The notes below the pieces were generated by a model. That model did not search any database, was not told the origin of the DNA, and worked only from the letters and a program-made list of their open reading frames with translations. From Metridium senile (lineage: Eukaryota; Cnidaria; Anthozoa; Actiniaria; Metridiidae), in NCBI GenBank assembly GCA_949775045.1, contig OX459095.1:33528564-33592563 (forward strand): 64,000 bases of DNA, read 5' to 3'. Position 1 is the stretch's first letter. Each line of letters starts with the position of its first letter. Shown here one piece after another: positions 43,490 through 54,936 of the stretch. Position numbers and translations under genes: made by a program.

Positions 43490-46400
43490 TAGTCCAGTAG
43501 CTTAGTGCTAAGATCGTTACAAGCCGGATAAAAGCACCACATTTTGCACACAAACTCCCATGGATATAAGGTTTAAGAATTTTTCATGCTCCAAAAATTC
43601 TGTTGATCACGTGACCTTTAATGACGTCATAATCCAATATGGCCGCTAATATTCAAAAAAGGGTTAGTTATGGCTTGATATATTTATTATTTGTAAATCT
43701 ATACGTTTTTATTACTTTGTGGATGTGATTATCAATTAATTTGCTTGTTTACTTTCTATATGCAATGTTTTGTGACAAAACCTGTATATAATGTCTAATT
43801 TCTAGACTTCTTACTACCGGCAGTATACTGTTTGTATGGCTAAAAATGCATTCTGTCTTTTGAAAACTTGAGCATATAATAATCGAGAGAGATCAATAGA
43901 CTTTTTTAATGTTACGGCCACTATCTTCATTTATATGGAAATTATGGTACGTCCAAGGGGCAAACACGCAAAATTTATAAAAGAACAGTGTGACACAATT
44001 ACTTTTCCGCTACTGAATTTCTTACTTTGAAATATCACTGATTGCTCTCGACTTATGATATTAAATAGATTTTTATATGTTTTTCCTATTTGCTAGTGCT
44101 AGATTGAATCATAATACGCCTACAAAGCTGTGCCCCCTCAGCATACCATAATTTCTTATAGAATTCAAGATGGCGGAGGTGCACGTACAACAACCCTTGT
44201 GTCAGCTTCTTCATGTGTAGATTCAATCATTTGGCGCCCACTTTATTTGCCAATAACAGACGTATCCTTTGTAATGTAAACTTTTTTGTTGTCTTGCCAT
44301 TCTGCTTTGTCGACCTCATCATACAGAAAGAAAATTGAATAGCTCTTCCTTATTCTTCGGATATCGGAGGAAATCATTCCACTTTGACGGTATTTTGGCT
44401 TGAGAGCACACTTTCACACGGACTCCACTACCTCTCTTTGCTCTTGTGGAGTTCTTGATGCTGTTTTCTAGGTATCTGTCTCAGACTACGTCTACTCTTT
44501 CAGTTTTTTCCAACTCGAGCTTCAGGAATGGCAGGAACACCATCTTTGCGTATTCAGAAAATTTATGGTCAGTTTTTGGAGTTAACATGTGTATCAGAGC
44601 GCCACCATCAAAGATCTTACATTCACGATTCTGACGAGGTTGCGTATTGACTGTTGTATCTTCTAGCAGCTTAAGCAAGTCTGACATAGTCCCCAGACGA
44701 AGTTCACCAAGATCAGCAAGAGAAGGAGGGTACGGTTGATTTTCGTGAGCGAAAGATACATCTGGGTCCCCGTCGCGATGCTGGTTACTGATATACAGAC
44801 GCCCAAATAGACTGACGTCATGTCGTACCACTTTGATCTTTTTTGCTTGAGACGTTTTCTTTCGTTGAGTAGTTGTGAATCTGGAAGTGAATTCTTCTTA
44901 ATGGTTTCGTCGATGGATGTTTTTCTTTCTTGAAAGACATCTTTTTTGTACTTCTCATATTGAGCTGTTCAAAGACTCTCAATCTTCTTCATTGACACTA
45001 TAACTTCATCATCAGCACACTCCCTTGTATGGAGGACAAGCAATTCCGGACACTGATCTTCAAATGGATTTCCATATTCATTAAACTGGATATAATAATA
45101 AAAAAAATAGTTATAGTATGCACAGAAAACGAATAAAGAAAAGTCATCACTGGCCATTATAGTTAAAAATTAACTGATCGAAAATCAGCCACTCATGGCC
45201 AGGATTAACGAATTTTTTGTTCGTTTTGTGCGCACCGGTGGAACTTCATATTTACGGATGTTTCGTAAATTATATTTGTTAACATGCCTTGATGGTAAAA
45301 GATTATTAAGTTTATGATCTTCATTATTTTCAATTGAATTAAAAAACGATTTACATAGACAGTTATGATGGTCCTCTATATCTTTAAGTCCCAGTCTTTC
45401 AGTCCCACTATTATAATCACAGTCAGGTAAAATAATAGAGATATTGGGCCGTCCTGGGCCGGCAATCAACCATCGACCTAATGCTGTTGGATTGTCTGTC
45501 AAGCCAACTACGCCTCCCTTGCCTTTCGAATCACCTTTGCGTTCTCTTGCTGTACGCGACAAAACCGAGGAAAGCTGGAACGAGTCAATATATGACTATT
45601 TATAGTTCACTAATTAGTTTTTTACGAGTGATCGATAGAGAGAAACCTGCACTTTATAGTCGTTAAAGATATACAAGATTTTATGGTGAATTGATTGACT
45701 AGATCGGGAAATATTCGGTAAGAGATCATATAATATATTATCGTTATTGTAAGTTCGAGTTTTTAAGTATTGTATATGTGTTATTTGTAGTGAACCGCAC
45801 AACGCACAAGTGAATCGAAGAAGTGATTATCTTACAAGTGAAACACACGAATTTATCAATGTTTAGACCCTTTGAAAGCCTTGAATGTGTGCGCGTAAAC
45901 GAATTTCCTAATTGATGTAAAGATGTTTGAAGAAAGATTGATGAAAATAAAGACTTTAAGCGAATTAAAACCTACACTTGCTCATGGGCCTGATCTATAG
46001 GAATTGCTGAAAATCGGTTTGGTGTTTTTTGAACAACCTAGAACTGTTGGAGCTCTTCTTTGACATCGGCTGGTAGTATAGTAGTGACTTCATGTCCCGC
46101 ATGTGCACGGATACCTAGCGACAATAGTTATACTGATCCATGGCAAAAAACAGAAACCTCAGCTTTTCAAGGACCTCGACGTATAGCTGAAAGTTCTTCT
46201 CCCTGTGTTCCCTGATAAATACGGGTATGAGAATTTCAATTCTTAATACTAAGTCCCAGAATTGGAACGTTGGACTCTTTTGAACCTTGGTTGTTCTCCA
46301 GTCTTCATAACGCCATCGCGGTCACTTGGTGCATGTGACGTTTTCACATAATTTACAGCTAAAATAACAGTTTTAAAAATTCTAAATTGTTCCATACAAT

Positions 46401-46624
46401 AAATACTGATTCTGCAAAGTATTCTGGATGTTTGTACTGATTAAAACTGCTTTTAAATAACGTATTTTTCAGGAAATAACAAGATAATAGCATGTACATA
46501 AACCTACCTGACGGCCATCTTGAATTATGACGTCATTAGGGTCACGTGACTACCAGATTTCTTGGAGCATGAATTTTTTTCGTGTAACGATGTTTTGAAA
46601 ATTTTACCCTAAGCTACTAGACTA
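43490..46624 (-). mobile_element. Element B': decayed short relative of element B
   Basis: Ends TAGTCCAGTAGCTTAG and complement CTAAGCTACTAGACTA, close to element B's ends, with inner inverted words (gatcacgtgacctttaatga, and the complement near 46500-46555). TAT flanks both sides (43487-43489 and 46625-46627). The homologous uninterrupted sequence at 20670-20700 (gtgcataggtcttgatacac) confirms the empty site and hence the borders. The 3,135-bp element carries fragments of a B-type protein on the reverse strand only. Confidence 0.88.
44316..45562 (-). pseudogene. Fragments of the element-B-type protein
   Basis: Three colinear reverse-strand fragments match the element B protein: 45562-45185 (GGVVGLTDNPTALGRWLIAG), 45157-44969 (YGNPFEDQCPELLVLHTREC) and 44831 to about 44316 (DVSLFGRLYISNQHRDGDPD, CKIFDGGALIHML, then IPSKWNDFLRYPKNKEELF). 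They lack the N-terminal third and the nuclease/Cys-cluster end and are separated by frame breaks, so this is a dead internal-deletion copy. Confidence 0.8.
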
Positions 46625-46743
46625 TATGTCGTGATACACCGACCAAACACTTGTGTTTCGGTGTTTCGTTCTCCTGATCAAGCACCAAGCACGAGATTTT
46701 GATATATTACAATACCAATAGTGTACAAGTCTAAAGTTACGTA

Positions 46744-47727
46744 TGATTCTTTGCAGACCCGTTTTGAGTGGCGAACGTGTAGATACCGTATCCTTCTTCA
46801 TCAATAGTCGAACTGGTAAACCAGTAAAGTCGAACCAACTTCATCGCTGGCTCTCGTCATTTGCCAAAGCTGCTGGCACTACAGCCAAAAAAGAACAGGG
46901 AAGAACGCCACGATGAAGACAAAGAGAACAGAGAAGAATGCCACGATGAAGACAAACAGGACAGAGAAGAACGCCACGATGAAGACAAAGAGAACAGAGA
47001 AGAATGCCACGATGAAGACAGACAGGACAGAGAAGAACGCCACGATGAAGACAAAGAGAACAGAGAAGAATGCCACGATGAAAACAAACAGGACAGAGAA
47101 GAACGCCACGATGAAGACAAAGAAGAGAGAGTAGAACGCCATACTGAAGACAAAGAGAGAGAAGAACGCCACAATGAAGAGGACAGAGAAGAACACAAGG
47201 AGGTAGACCAAGAGGACAGCGAAGTGCTAGACGACAGGCAAGAGAACAACGACGAGGAAAAAGAAGAAGACAGGGAAGTACATAGATCAAAGACACAGAT
47301 TAAAGAGCGCCTAACCCAGGAAGAAACAGACGAAGAGCAAGAGGACAGCGAAGAGGAACGAGAAGATAATGAAAGAAAGAAAAGAAAGGTGGGTGTGAAA
47401 AAGGACGCAAGAGAAGAAGAAGACGAAAGTGACTCAGATGACTTAACCGACGAAGAGCCGAGCTCAAAGGAGCCAAGAAGATACGTGTGGAGCGACGAAG
47501 ACACAAGAACCATCGAAACTTGCTTCAGTACTCTACTGAATGACCTAAAAAACTGGCCTTCAGCAGTTACCATCAAGAAAATTTTCAGGAGAGACCCCAA
47601 AGCAAATGCGATATGGGCAAGAAAGAAGACCAAGCTACACAGACAGAAGTGTATGGAAAAAATAAAGACCTTGTATAAGGCAAACCGAGCAAGCAAAAAA
47701 ATCAAAAAAAGAGGGAAAAGGTTGTAA
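46744..47727 (+). pseudogene. YR-3 3' exon fused to acidic repeat and SANT tail
   Basis: After an AG at 46743-46744 the frame reads SGERVDTVSFFINSRTGKPV, expected downstream of the box I/HKT exon that ends at 43411, but it stops at 46916 before the second Arg, His and Tyr boxes. An overlapping frame, open from 46861 to 47727, carries a 22-aa Glu/Asp/His repeat and then YVWSDEDTRTIETCFSTLL and a basic tail, the SANT-like C-terminus typical of the YR family. The catalytic end is therefore missing and the two halves are joined out of frame. A deletion during repeat expansion would explain this; alternatively these are parts of two copies. Confidence 0.65.
46905..47130 (+). repeat. 66-bp coding minisatellite
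   Basis: About 3.5 units of 66 bp (each two similar 33-bp halves) built on 'gaacgccacgatgaagacaa' encode the EERHDEDKENREECHDEDK repeat. Confidence 0.9.
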
Positions 47728-48446
47728 CTACATTTGACAATTAGGTGGGTTCACACTAGACTCCAAGTAGGTCTAAAGTACATCTGTATCAAAGTAGGTA
47801 CTTTAGGTTCGTTTACAAAAGGGTTTCACGTAAACATTAGTACAGAGCAAATGTTCACAAATGTATGTCATAAGTTTAATATGATCAAGTTACTTCAGTT
47901 TGAAAAGTTAATAAAAGAAAGAAAAAGAAAAACAAAGCCTCGACAAATAAACTTAATGAATAGAAATATAGAAATAGAACAGTGCAAATAAGTTTAACAA
48001 TGAGTTTCACATATATAAATGAAGTTTTCAAATGTTAAGGATACGGTCCACGCTCGCGACATCAATTTGGCTAAAAATATATTTTTCCACAAATGTATAT
48101 TTTAAATGATAAACTTTCAAATGAAAAAAAAGAAGATTCCAAAAAGTTTTAATCCAAACGAGATTTTACGGCAAAATCATACCAAAACACGAAGGCCCTA
48201 TAATCCCCTTAGCGTGGCATGCTGTACGTCGCGGCGTTGAGCTCACACTTCCAAAAGTTATCATCGAAGCCAGTCTACCGGCATTTCAATTCTGCTAATC
48301 ATAACATTAATCACACCTATAAATTTTAACAAAAACCGCCCTGCTAACGTGGACCGTAACCGTAACGTGGCAAAATTGAAAAAAATATATACTTCCTTGT
48401 GAAAACCATTGTAAAACGGCACTTAAAAGGCAATAAAAATGACAAA
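47728..48446. other. 3' flank of YR-3, non-coding
   Basis: No gene. 'ggatacggtccacg' (48040-48053) and its near complement 'cgtggaccgtaacc' (about 48350) may be ends of a ~310-bp mini-element; no duplication was identified. Confidence 0.5.
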
Positions 48447-48635
48447 GGAACCACGTCAGGGAACTACGTCAGGAAGGGAACCACGTCAGGGAACCACGTC
48501 AGGAGAGGAACCACGTCAGGGAACCAAGTCAGGAGAGGAACCACGTCAGGGAACCACGTCAGGAAGGAACCACGTCAGGAAAAAGGGGACCACGTCAGGC
48601 ACCACGTCAGGTAAAAGGAACCATGTCAGGCACCA
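48447..48635 (+). repeat. GGAACCACGTCAGG minisatellite
   Basis: About a dozen 13-15-bp units (ggaaccacgtcaggg and variants) stand directly before the CCCTAA array, taking the place that tgcac-rich sequence occupies in the other copies. Confidence 0.92.
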
Positions 48636-48650
48636 CGTTAGGGGTTCTAG

Positions 48651-48662
48651 CCCTAACCCTAA
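48651..48662 (+). repeat. CCCTAA array at 5' edge of YR copy 3
   Basis: Two CCCTAA units followed by ttatgcttatcggtcaccct, the same boundary signature as at 3864 and 59025. CCCTAGGG recurs at 48727-48734. Confidence 0.8.
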
Positions 48663-49490
48663 TTATGCTTATCGGTCACCCTCGCTGCACAAACCTGCAC
48701 ATAGACCGTCTATAGGATTAATCTTACCCTAGGGCTAATTTTGGACATAACTCATTCACAAAATGTAGCTCTATCCTTCTAGTATCTACCCTCTAAACGG
48801 GGTTAAGTTTGGTCTTAACCCTAAAGAGTTACAAGACTTACCCTAAGTCCGGTTGACCGAAAAAGTGCCCATTTTTGGAATTTTACCCTGGCTCTCCTAT
48901 TGGCTCAATCAAAAAGTTATTTGCAGGGGTGGTAGAACAACTCAAGAACTTTATTCTGACGAAGTTAGGGCTCAATCAGAGTGATCAATGAAAAGTTACA
49001 TAGGGTAGAGCTATAGACACTATACTACTACTGTAGGTGATTACTGTACAAATCTTATTTTTCTAAGTGATCCAATACTAAAAAATTCAAATGCTTATAA
49101 CTTTTCGAATATTCAACTGATTGAGATATCGAAGATACCAGTGCACGCCGGGGGATGAGATCTTTCCAACGAGGTATAGCACGCTTGATTCGGCCCAGTC
49201 CTTGCCCGGTTTTGGACACTTTGACAAAAAAAACGATTTTTCAAAAAGTCCGGAAATTTTTCTAAGTGCTTTTTTTTCATCAGGGTTTTACACTACAACT
49301 TAGAAATTTTCACAAAAGTTGCGTCTCAACGCCTAGTATACATCATATTGTTTTAGATAGTGTGGCTTAAAATTTTATTTTTTTATTCAAATTTTTATAA
49401 GTTTTTTTGAAGTTTTTCCAGAGTCTTCCAAAAATTCCAGTTCAAATAGTTTGAATATTTTATTGCATGGATGTGTTAACCAATACTACG
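48663..49490 (+). promoter_or_regulatory. YR copy 3 5' flank, distal part
   Basis: Homologous to 3890-4580 and 59058-59880 (shared: gcacgccgggggatgagatc, cgtctcaacgcctagtatac). Homology breaks after 'gtgttaaccaatac' at about 49490 and resumes at about 52945, bracketing the MULE relic. About 470 bp of the flank is absent, so the event was not a simple insertion. Confidence 0.7.
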
Positions 49491-49639
49491 AAAACAGGTA
49501 GAGCGTGAATTTCAAATTTCAAGTAACGGTTGTTTTTGGCGCCTTTCAAAGACGAATTTGATCACGTGATATACCATTACGAAAATACAAGTTGAACGCA
49601 CGTGACAACATTCCTTTACGCGTAAGTTTGGAGCGCAAT

Positions 49640-51590
49640 ATGGCTTCTTCGCTTGTTCAAGTTAAACTATTTTACAACATCGGTTTTAAAGATGATAAAT
49701 GTCAAGCGATATTCTTTACAAACGAGAATTTACCTCATTCGTACTGTCAACTATTGGACAGAAGCAGAGATAAGATAGAAGCTTTAGGCTTCATTCCGGA
49801 TTCTGAACTACGAGTACAGTACTACGATGACGAAGGTACTCTCGTTCATCTACGGGAAAATGACTACCTACAAGAAGTCTGGAGATGTGCCAAAAATGTC
49901 GAAGGAACTGAATTTCGAAGAGTAAAGATAAGGATTACTTGGCAGCCTCAAACCACGCCAGAAATGCTTCTCTCAAAACGGCGGGAATATTTTTGGGCGT
50001 GGCAATGAGGCTGGTCTGGTGCATTGCTTGTCGGCAGAAGACTTCGACGTCGCATTTGAGCAGTTAAAGCAAAAGTGGGAAACACGACACTCCAAAGGGA
50101 AAGAGTTCACGACCTACTTCCTTAATAAAAAGGCAGGGGACATCAAATCGACCATGACCGTAGAAATACGATCTATGTGCGGCCTGGGATATCCACCTGA
50201 AGTGTATACTCAAAATGCAAGTGAGTCGATGAACAAAATTTTAAAAGACGAAGACAAAGACGATCCAACAACCAGAAGGACTAAAAAAACTGTTTGCGAT
50301 ATCGTGGACAGAGTTAGAAAGGTTGTCGAGAGACAGCAAAACGAACAGTTTCTTGCCGTAATTGGTAGGGGGGAATACCAACTTGGCAAGAATTTTAAAT
50401 TTCTTGAAGTGGGAGATAAGTACTTCCAAATGAATGACAAACAAAAACAGCAAATGAGGAAAAAGTTTTTTAACTGTTCACTGTCAAAAGAGACTGCAAC
50501 CAAAAGTAGTGGCACAAATGATTTTACCACACACACCAAATCTCTTTCAAACCAACTATCCGTAGCGCCCGAAAAGAGCGAAATAATATCGGTGCCCTTC
50601 ACGATACTAAAAGAGATGTTTGCTGATGCTTCAATTTTCATCAAATCAAGCTCGAGTATCGTGAAGGCCCCTGATATGTGCACTTCAACGATCAATGGAA
50701 GCAGCGAAGAGTTATGGTTTGTGGCATCTAAAGTTGGTCTTAAAAAGCCACATTCCATAAATGTAGCTGCAACAGGGAAAGTCGAGTGTGATAGTTCCTG
50801 TGTTGATTGGGCACGACACAGAATATGTTCTCATACTCTTGCTGTTTCGGAAAAACGCGGATATCTTCGACAGTATCTTCAGTGGTTTCGTAAAAACCGA
50901 AAAACTGGAAGCATCACAAACATGGCCGATGTTGGGATGCCAAAATCAAGTGGCCAAAAGAAGAAGGCAACCCAAAAGCGTAAGGGGCGTGCTAACATCG
51001 CTACACCTGTAGTACAAACGTCACTGCCGGACCAAAACAGATGGTCTTCTGTTCCCTGCAATCCAATCATTTCCACAGCGTCTAATAACAGTACTATCTA
51101 TCAAGCACCATTGCCAGCACAGACATGCGCTGAACAAGGTTCAGCTGTTTATAACCCGCCAATTTTTTATCCATCTCCAATACAGACCCCGCAAGTGCCA
51201 GTATTTCCACGCTTTGATGCATACTCGACCATAACTACAAAGCCAAATCCACATCCTGGTTGCTTTGAGGTGACACTTTTACATCTTTGTGACTCAAGAG
51301 TGTCGACCTGTCATGGGTGTGGCCAGCCTATACGGACGCCGGGAATGCCTTTACCTCCTCCTGCTGATCTTGTCGTTGTTACAAAGATGCGTCGAGACTA
51401 TACCACTACAGTGGGAGAAAAAAGACAAGGAAAACTTGGAAATGTTTATTTTCACGCGAATTTGAGCTGTATTCGTACTAAACATGCAAGCTTTATGCTA
51501 AACGTTCTTTATGTGCAGCCTCATGTGCGTCAACTATTAACGCCGTTACACAAACAATACCTGTTAACTTCCATTGGATTTTCAGTTTAA
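49640..51590 (+). pseudogene. MULE-type transposase relic with PB1 and SWIM-like domains
   Basis: Residues 1-100 of the first frame (MASSLVQVKLFYNIGF; SELRVQYYDDEGTLVHL) are PB1-like. The frame ends at 50008 and a second one runs 50019-51590. It begins in the C-terminal part of a MULE transposase (FEQLKQKWETRHS; YTQNASESMNKILK, as in the region after the catalytic Glu), followed by a SWIM-like zinc motif (CDSSCVDWARHRICSHTLAV) and a Cys-rich tail (CHGCGQPIRTPGMPLPPP; GNVYFHANLSC). The DDE core between PB1 and this point is missing, so an internal deletion has removed catalysis. Two CACGTGA boxes (about 49564, 49600) precede the start. TIRs were not found. It lies inside the broken 5' flank of YR copy 3. 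Confidence 0.75.
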
Positions 51591-52062
51591 GCACCCAATC
51601 ACCCAATCACGTTTTTGCATATGAAACTCATTGTTTTGAATGACCAAAATATACAATAAGTAGACTAGACATTTATATGAAATAAACGCATGTGCCTACT
51701 GCAGTTTATTACCTACATAAATGGCAGTTTTCAAGTATGTATATGAGTAGTATTCTAATTTCGAAATGAGATTACTAGTTTATTTCTGACAATGTAATAA
51801 TACTGTAATTGACACTGTCTTGAATATTTGTCAAATAGCAATGTTAAAAATAAAAGAATAATATAAGCCCCAATGCCCCGAATGAAATACAGTTAACTAT
51901 AAAATCAAATTATTATATTTATGAAGACTAGTACTGATACAAATAGGCTTTTTTAAATTAATTTATTATTTAGCTTTTTAAATTATCCTTATATAATTTT
52001 GTTTTGTTTTTGTTTATATACATATATGTATTATCATTTTTGTTTATATATATATATATATA

Positions 52063-52265
52063 CCTACTTGCAATAAGGTTGTCATACAAAAATAGAACAT
52101 TTGTCATAAAGAGAATAGAACATTTGTGATTTAGTAGGATAGGAATTGATTAAAAGACAAAAGAAGATCACTCAAGCTGAACTCTATCTTTTGTCTTTTA
52201 ATTAATTCCTTTCACACTAAATCACAAATGTTATATTTTTGTATGACAACCTTACTGCAAGTAGG
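52063..52265. repeat. MITE family 1, copy c
   Basis: Best-preserved ends of the family: cctacttgcaataaggttgt and its complement (acaaccttactgcaagtagg). Inner sequence matches 15255-15486. Confidence 0.88.
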
Positions 52266-52876
52266 TGTATATGTATTATCATTTTTTAAATAATTTCAAA
52301 AATTTGCAATATTTTAGCTATGTTTTTAGTTATGTGAATTATCTTTTTATTATATGTAGTTTTTGTATCACAGGGCCCCACTGAAAATCACTACTGTGAG
52401 TGGGCTCCCTGAATAAAAAAATATTTATTATTATTTGACGTCAGTTTAGCAACATAACCTAATTGTTAGTATCATGCATATTCGCCAACTTAAATTTGTT
52501 ATTGATTTTTACTGAGAATTGTTTTTTCGTTTTCGACTGCTGCATAATAAAATGGCATAAGCATCGACACTATATTTTGATTCATTTTGGTACCGACGAG
52601 ATTAAATGGCTAATTTGGATAGAAACACTCGATAGTGCACTGACATGATGACATGATGAGTTGTAGATTGCTTATATAAATTATCTACTACGCGTTATCG
52701 TGATAACAGATACTGAAGAAACCAGACATAAACTATAAGTACGCAGACAAGATCACGAATAAGCCATAAAATCCTTGTTTAATTTCTGAAGTTGCTCACA
52801 AGATAAAAATAGTAAAATAAAATAGAAACACAATCTAAATAAAAGAAATCAAATGTGTGTCACGAAAAATTGGGCC

Positions 52877-52922
52877 TCGTCCATCGTCCATCGTCCATCG
52901 TCCAACGTCCATCGTCCATGAG
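52877..52922 (+). repeat. cgtccat minisatellite
   Basis: About six 7-8-bp units (cgtccatc, with one cgtccaa variant). Confidence 0.9.
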
Positions 52923-53208
52923 TCCAGGTTTTAGTACATGCCCTTTATATCTCCATGTTAAAGCACAAACTAAGTTAATTGAACAAATCTAAAGTTTGGA
53001 ATTAATTTTTTTTTAAATTTTTCTAAAATATCCAAAACTCATTAAAATTTCGACCAATCACAACCCATTTTTTTGTGACGTAAGACCTAAAGTGGGGTAC
53101 CAACATACGTGAATACCACGTGTTAACGATAAATACCCACGAAGATATATACGTGCAAACTTGCGAGATTTTTAGAAAAAAAAGTTCAAAGTGGAAAGTC
53201 CTTAAAGT

Positions 53209-53229
53209 TGACCTATGACCTTGACCTTT
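53209..53229 (-). promoter_or_regulatory. Nuclear-receptor-like half-site cluster, copy 3
   Basis: Same DR1 plus TCAAGGTCA arrangement as at 5320; a further DR1 (GGGGTCAAAGGTCA) is at 53345-53358. Confidence 0.5.
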
Positions 53230-54549
53230 ATAAAACGTGATCGCTTGAGCCCACGTGATACGCTAACAAAAAAAAATTTCCAAAAAGTGCCTTATTTTCG
53301 GAGATAATTTTTTGTTTTGAAAAATTCATAAAACAAAGCCCTTTTGACCTTTGACCCCAAATCTTTTTTTGTGTGCCCACGTGATACTGGGCTAACCAAT
53401 CAGAGAGTTTGGAAGGATTTTGTTAAAATCTACTGTGTTTTTACAAGGATTTACTTTTTTTTTTTTAGGGGGTACCCCCCCCCCCCCCCCCCCCCCGGAA
53501 GATGCCCACCCTGAATTTTTTTTCTACCATCCAAAATGTTCTACTCGTGGCGTAGAACAAGAATAAATTGTTCATTGTTCCAAATTGACCACTTAGGTGC
53601 AAGTTTTTTTACCTTGAATATTGCATTTTTGGCAAATTCCGTGCTCTGTTGCTTAGCAACCAGGAGGAATTGATTGATGAAAGTCAGCCTTCCAATAGAT
53701 GTGTCCACGGACTATCAAACGGCTGTAGTGCGCATTCCTAGGTTAGTGTTTATGTGTGCCAGGGTTATTTTTAAATTTGAAAAAAGTGGGGTGTGGAATT
53801 TTTTGGTGTTTGTTTTGGACTTTCAAAAACTCATAAAATATTCAGGAAAGCTCTAAAAACCTTCAGATCATCACATGTTATAGACCAATGCCTTGTCTAG
53901 ACGATAGCATCGAGTAAAAAAATATTTTATGAAATCTTAGGCTACTTTAGGGGTGGGTGAACTTTGTAAACATTGCCCTTCAATTTTGATGATTTTTCAT
54001 GTTTTTTCATATAGTTAAAATACATTTTATTTAATAAAATATTCAGTATACATGCAAAACATTAGATACTCCGATATGTTGTACCAGAACATTCATGTAA
54101 CATGCATGTTGAATTTTGATTATGCTGACGTCATTGTGAATATTTTCCAGATTTTTAAATAAAATAAGTTAAATTATTGAAAAAAAACTGAAATCTACTT
54201 TATTTTTCAATTTGTATAAACAATTGTAATAGGCATATAATTGGTAAACTGCCATATGAGTTTGATGGTGAAAAACCTAATTGTGAATTTTTTATAGGTT
54301 TTTCAATTTTGGTATTTTCGTAACTTGAATATTTTTTTAAAAAATTAGCATATCAATATTATGGGCTATTATTTGTATGACATGTGTCTTACGTTTAGTG
54401 TGATTTTTAAGCAAAGTTTCATTATCATTGAGCAAAATCCACGAATTTTATTAGCAGTAAACCAATTTATATACGAATTGGGCTTCCTGTGTGCAGACCA
54501 TGTGCTTAAACGTCGCCCATTTTGTTGCTCCTTGTTTATTGGGCTATTT

Positions 54550-54895
54550 CGGACGCTTTTAAAGGTAAGTTCCTAAAAAAAACTACATAGGTGTGTTGCT
54601 AAACTATTGGTGATGACGCACATGGTGGTTGCTAGGCAACAGCTACGCTAAAACTTACAGTAATTGTAGGGAGACGTTTGGAATTTTTGGGGGTGTTTTT
54701 CTTGTATTTTTTGTGTATTTTTTTGTCCTTTTGAAAGGTAAAATCCAACAAAAAACTACATAGGTGTGTTGTTAAACTGTTGTTGATGATGCACGTGATG
54801 GTTGCTAGGCAACAGCTACAGTAAAACCTGCAGTAATTGTAGTGAAACGTTTGTGTTTTTAGGGTGTTTTTTGTGTGTTTTTTCGTGCTTTTAGT
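54550..54895 (+). repeat. Tandem duplication containing RFX-type X-boxes
   Basis: Two ~173-bp units share 'aaactacataggtgtgttg', 'ggttgctaggcaacagctac' and 'cagtaattgtag'. Each holds the palindrome GTTGCTAGGCAAC (54628-54640, 54802-54814), a match to the RFX X-box. They lie in the 5' intron, directly upstream of the intact YR gene. Confidence 0.8.
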
Positions 54896-54936
54896 CACCG
54901 ATCATCCTTTCTAATGACTGTCTGTGTTATTTGTAG

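Larger units (their letters stand above)
51591..52944. other. Non-coding tail after the MULE relic
   Basis: AT-rich with no exon; contains MITE family 1 copy c and a 'cgtccat' minisatellite just before YR-flank homology resumes. Confidence 0.6.
52945..54936 (+). promoter_or_regulatory. YR copy 3 5' flank, proximal part
   Basis: Homologous to 5050-6413 and 60350-62293. It includes the receptor-like sites at 53209-53229 and 53345-53358, CACGTGAT boxes, a poly-C run (about 53470-53497) shared with copy 4, an RFX-like palindrome at 53648-53660, and an exon end with donor GTAAGT at 54565. An acceptor (tatttgtag) abuts the ATG at 54937. Confidence 0.7.

Noticed and set aside
46857..47705. 282-aa Ser/Leu-rich open frame on the reverse strand
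   Set aside because: It is the antisense of the acidic minisatellite and SANT-tail coding exon; composition mirrors the GAA/GAC codons of the true strand.
48439..48732. Possible CRISPR-like array or short coding repeat
   Set aside because: Units are contiguous with no unique spacers and the genome is eukaryotic; the open frames simply follow the minisatellite period.
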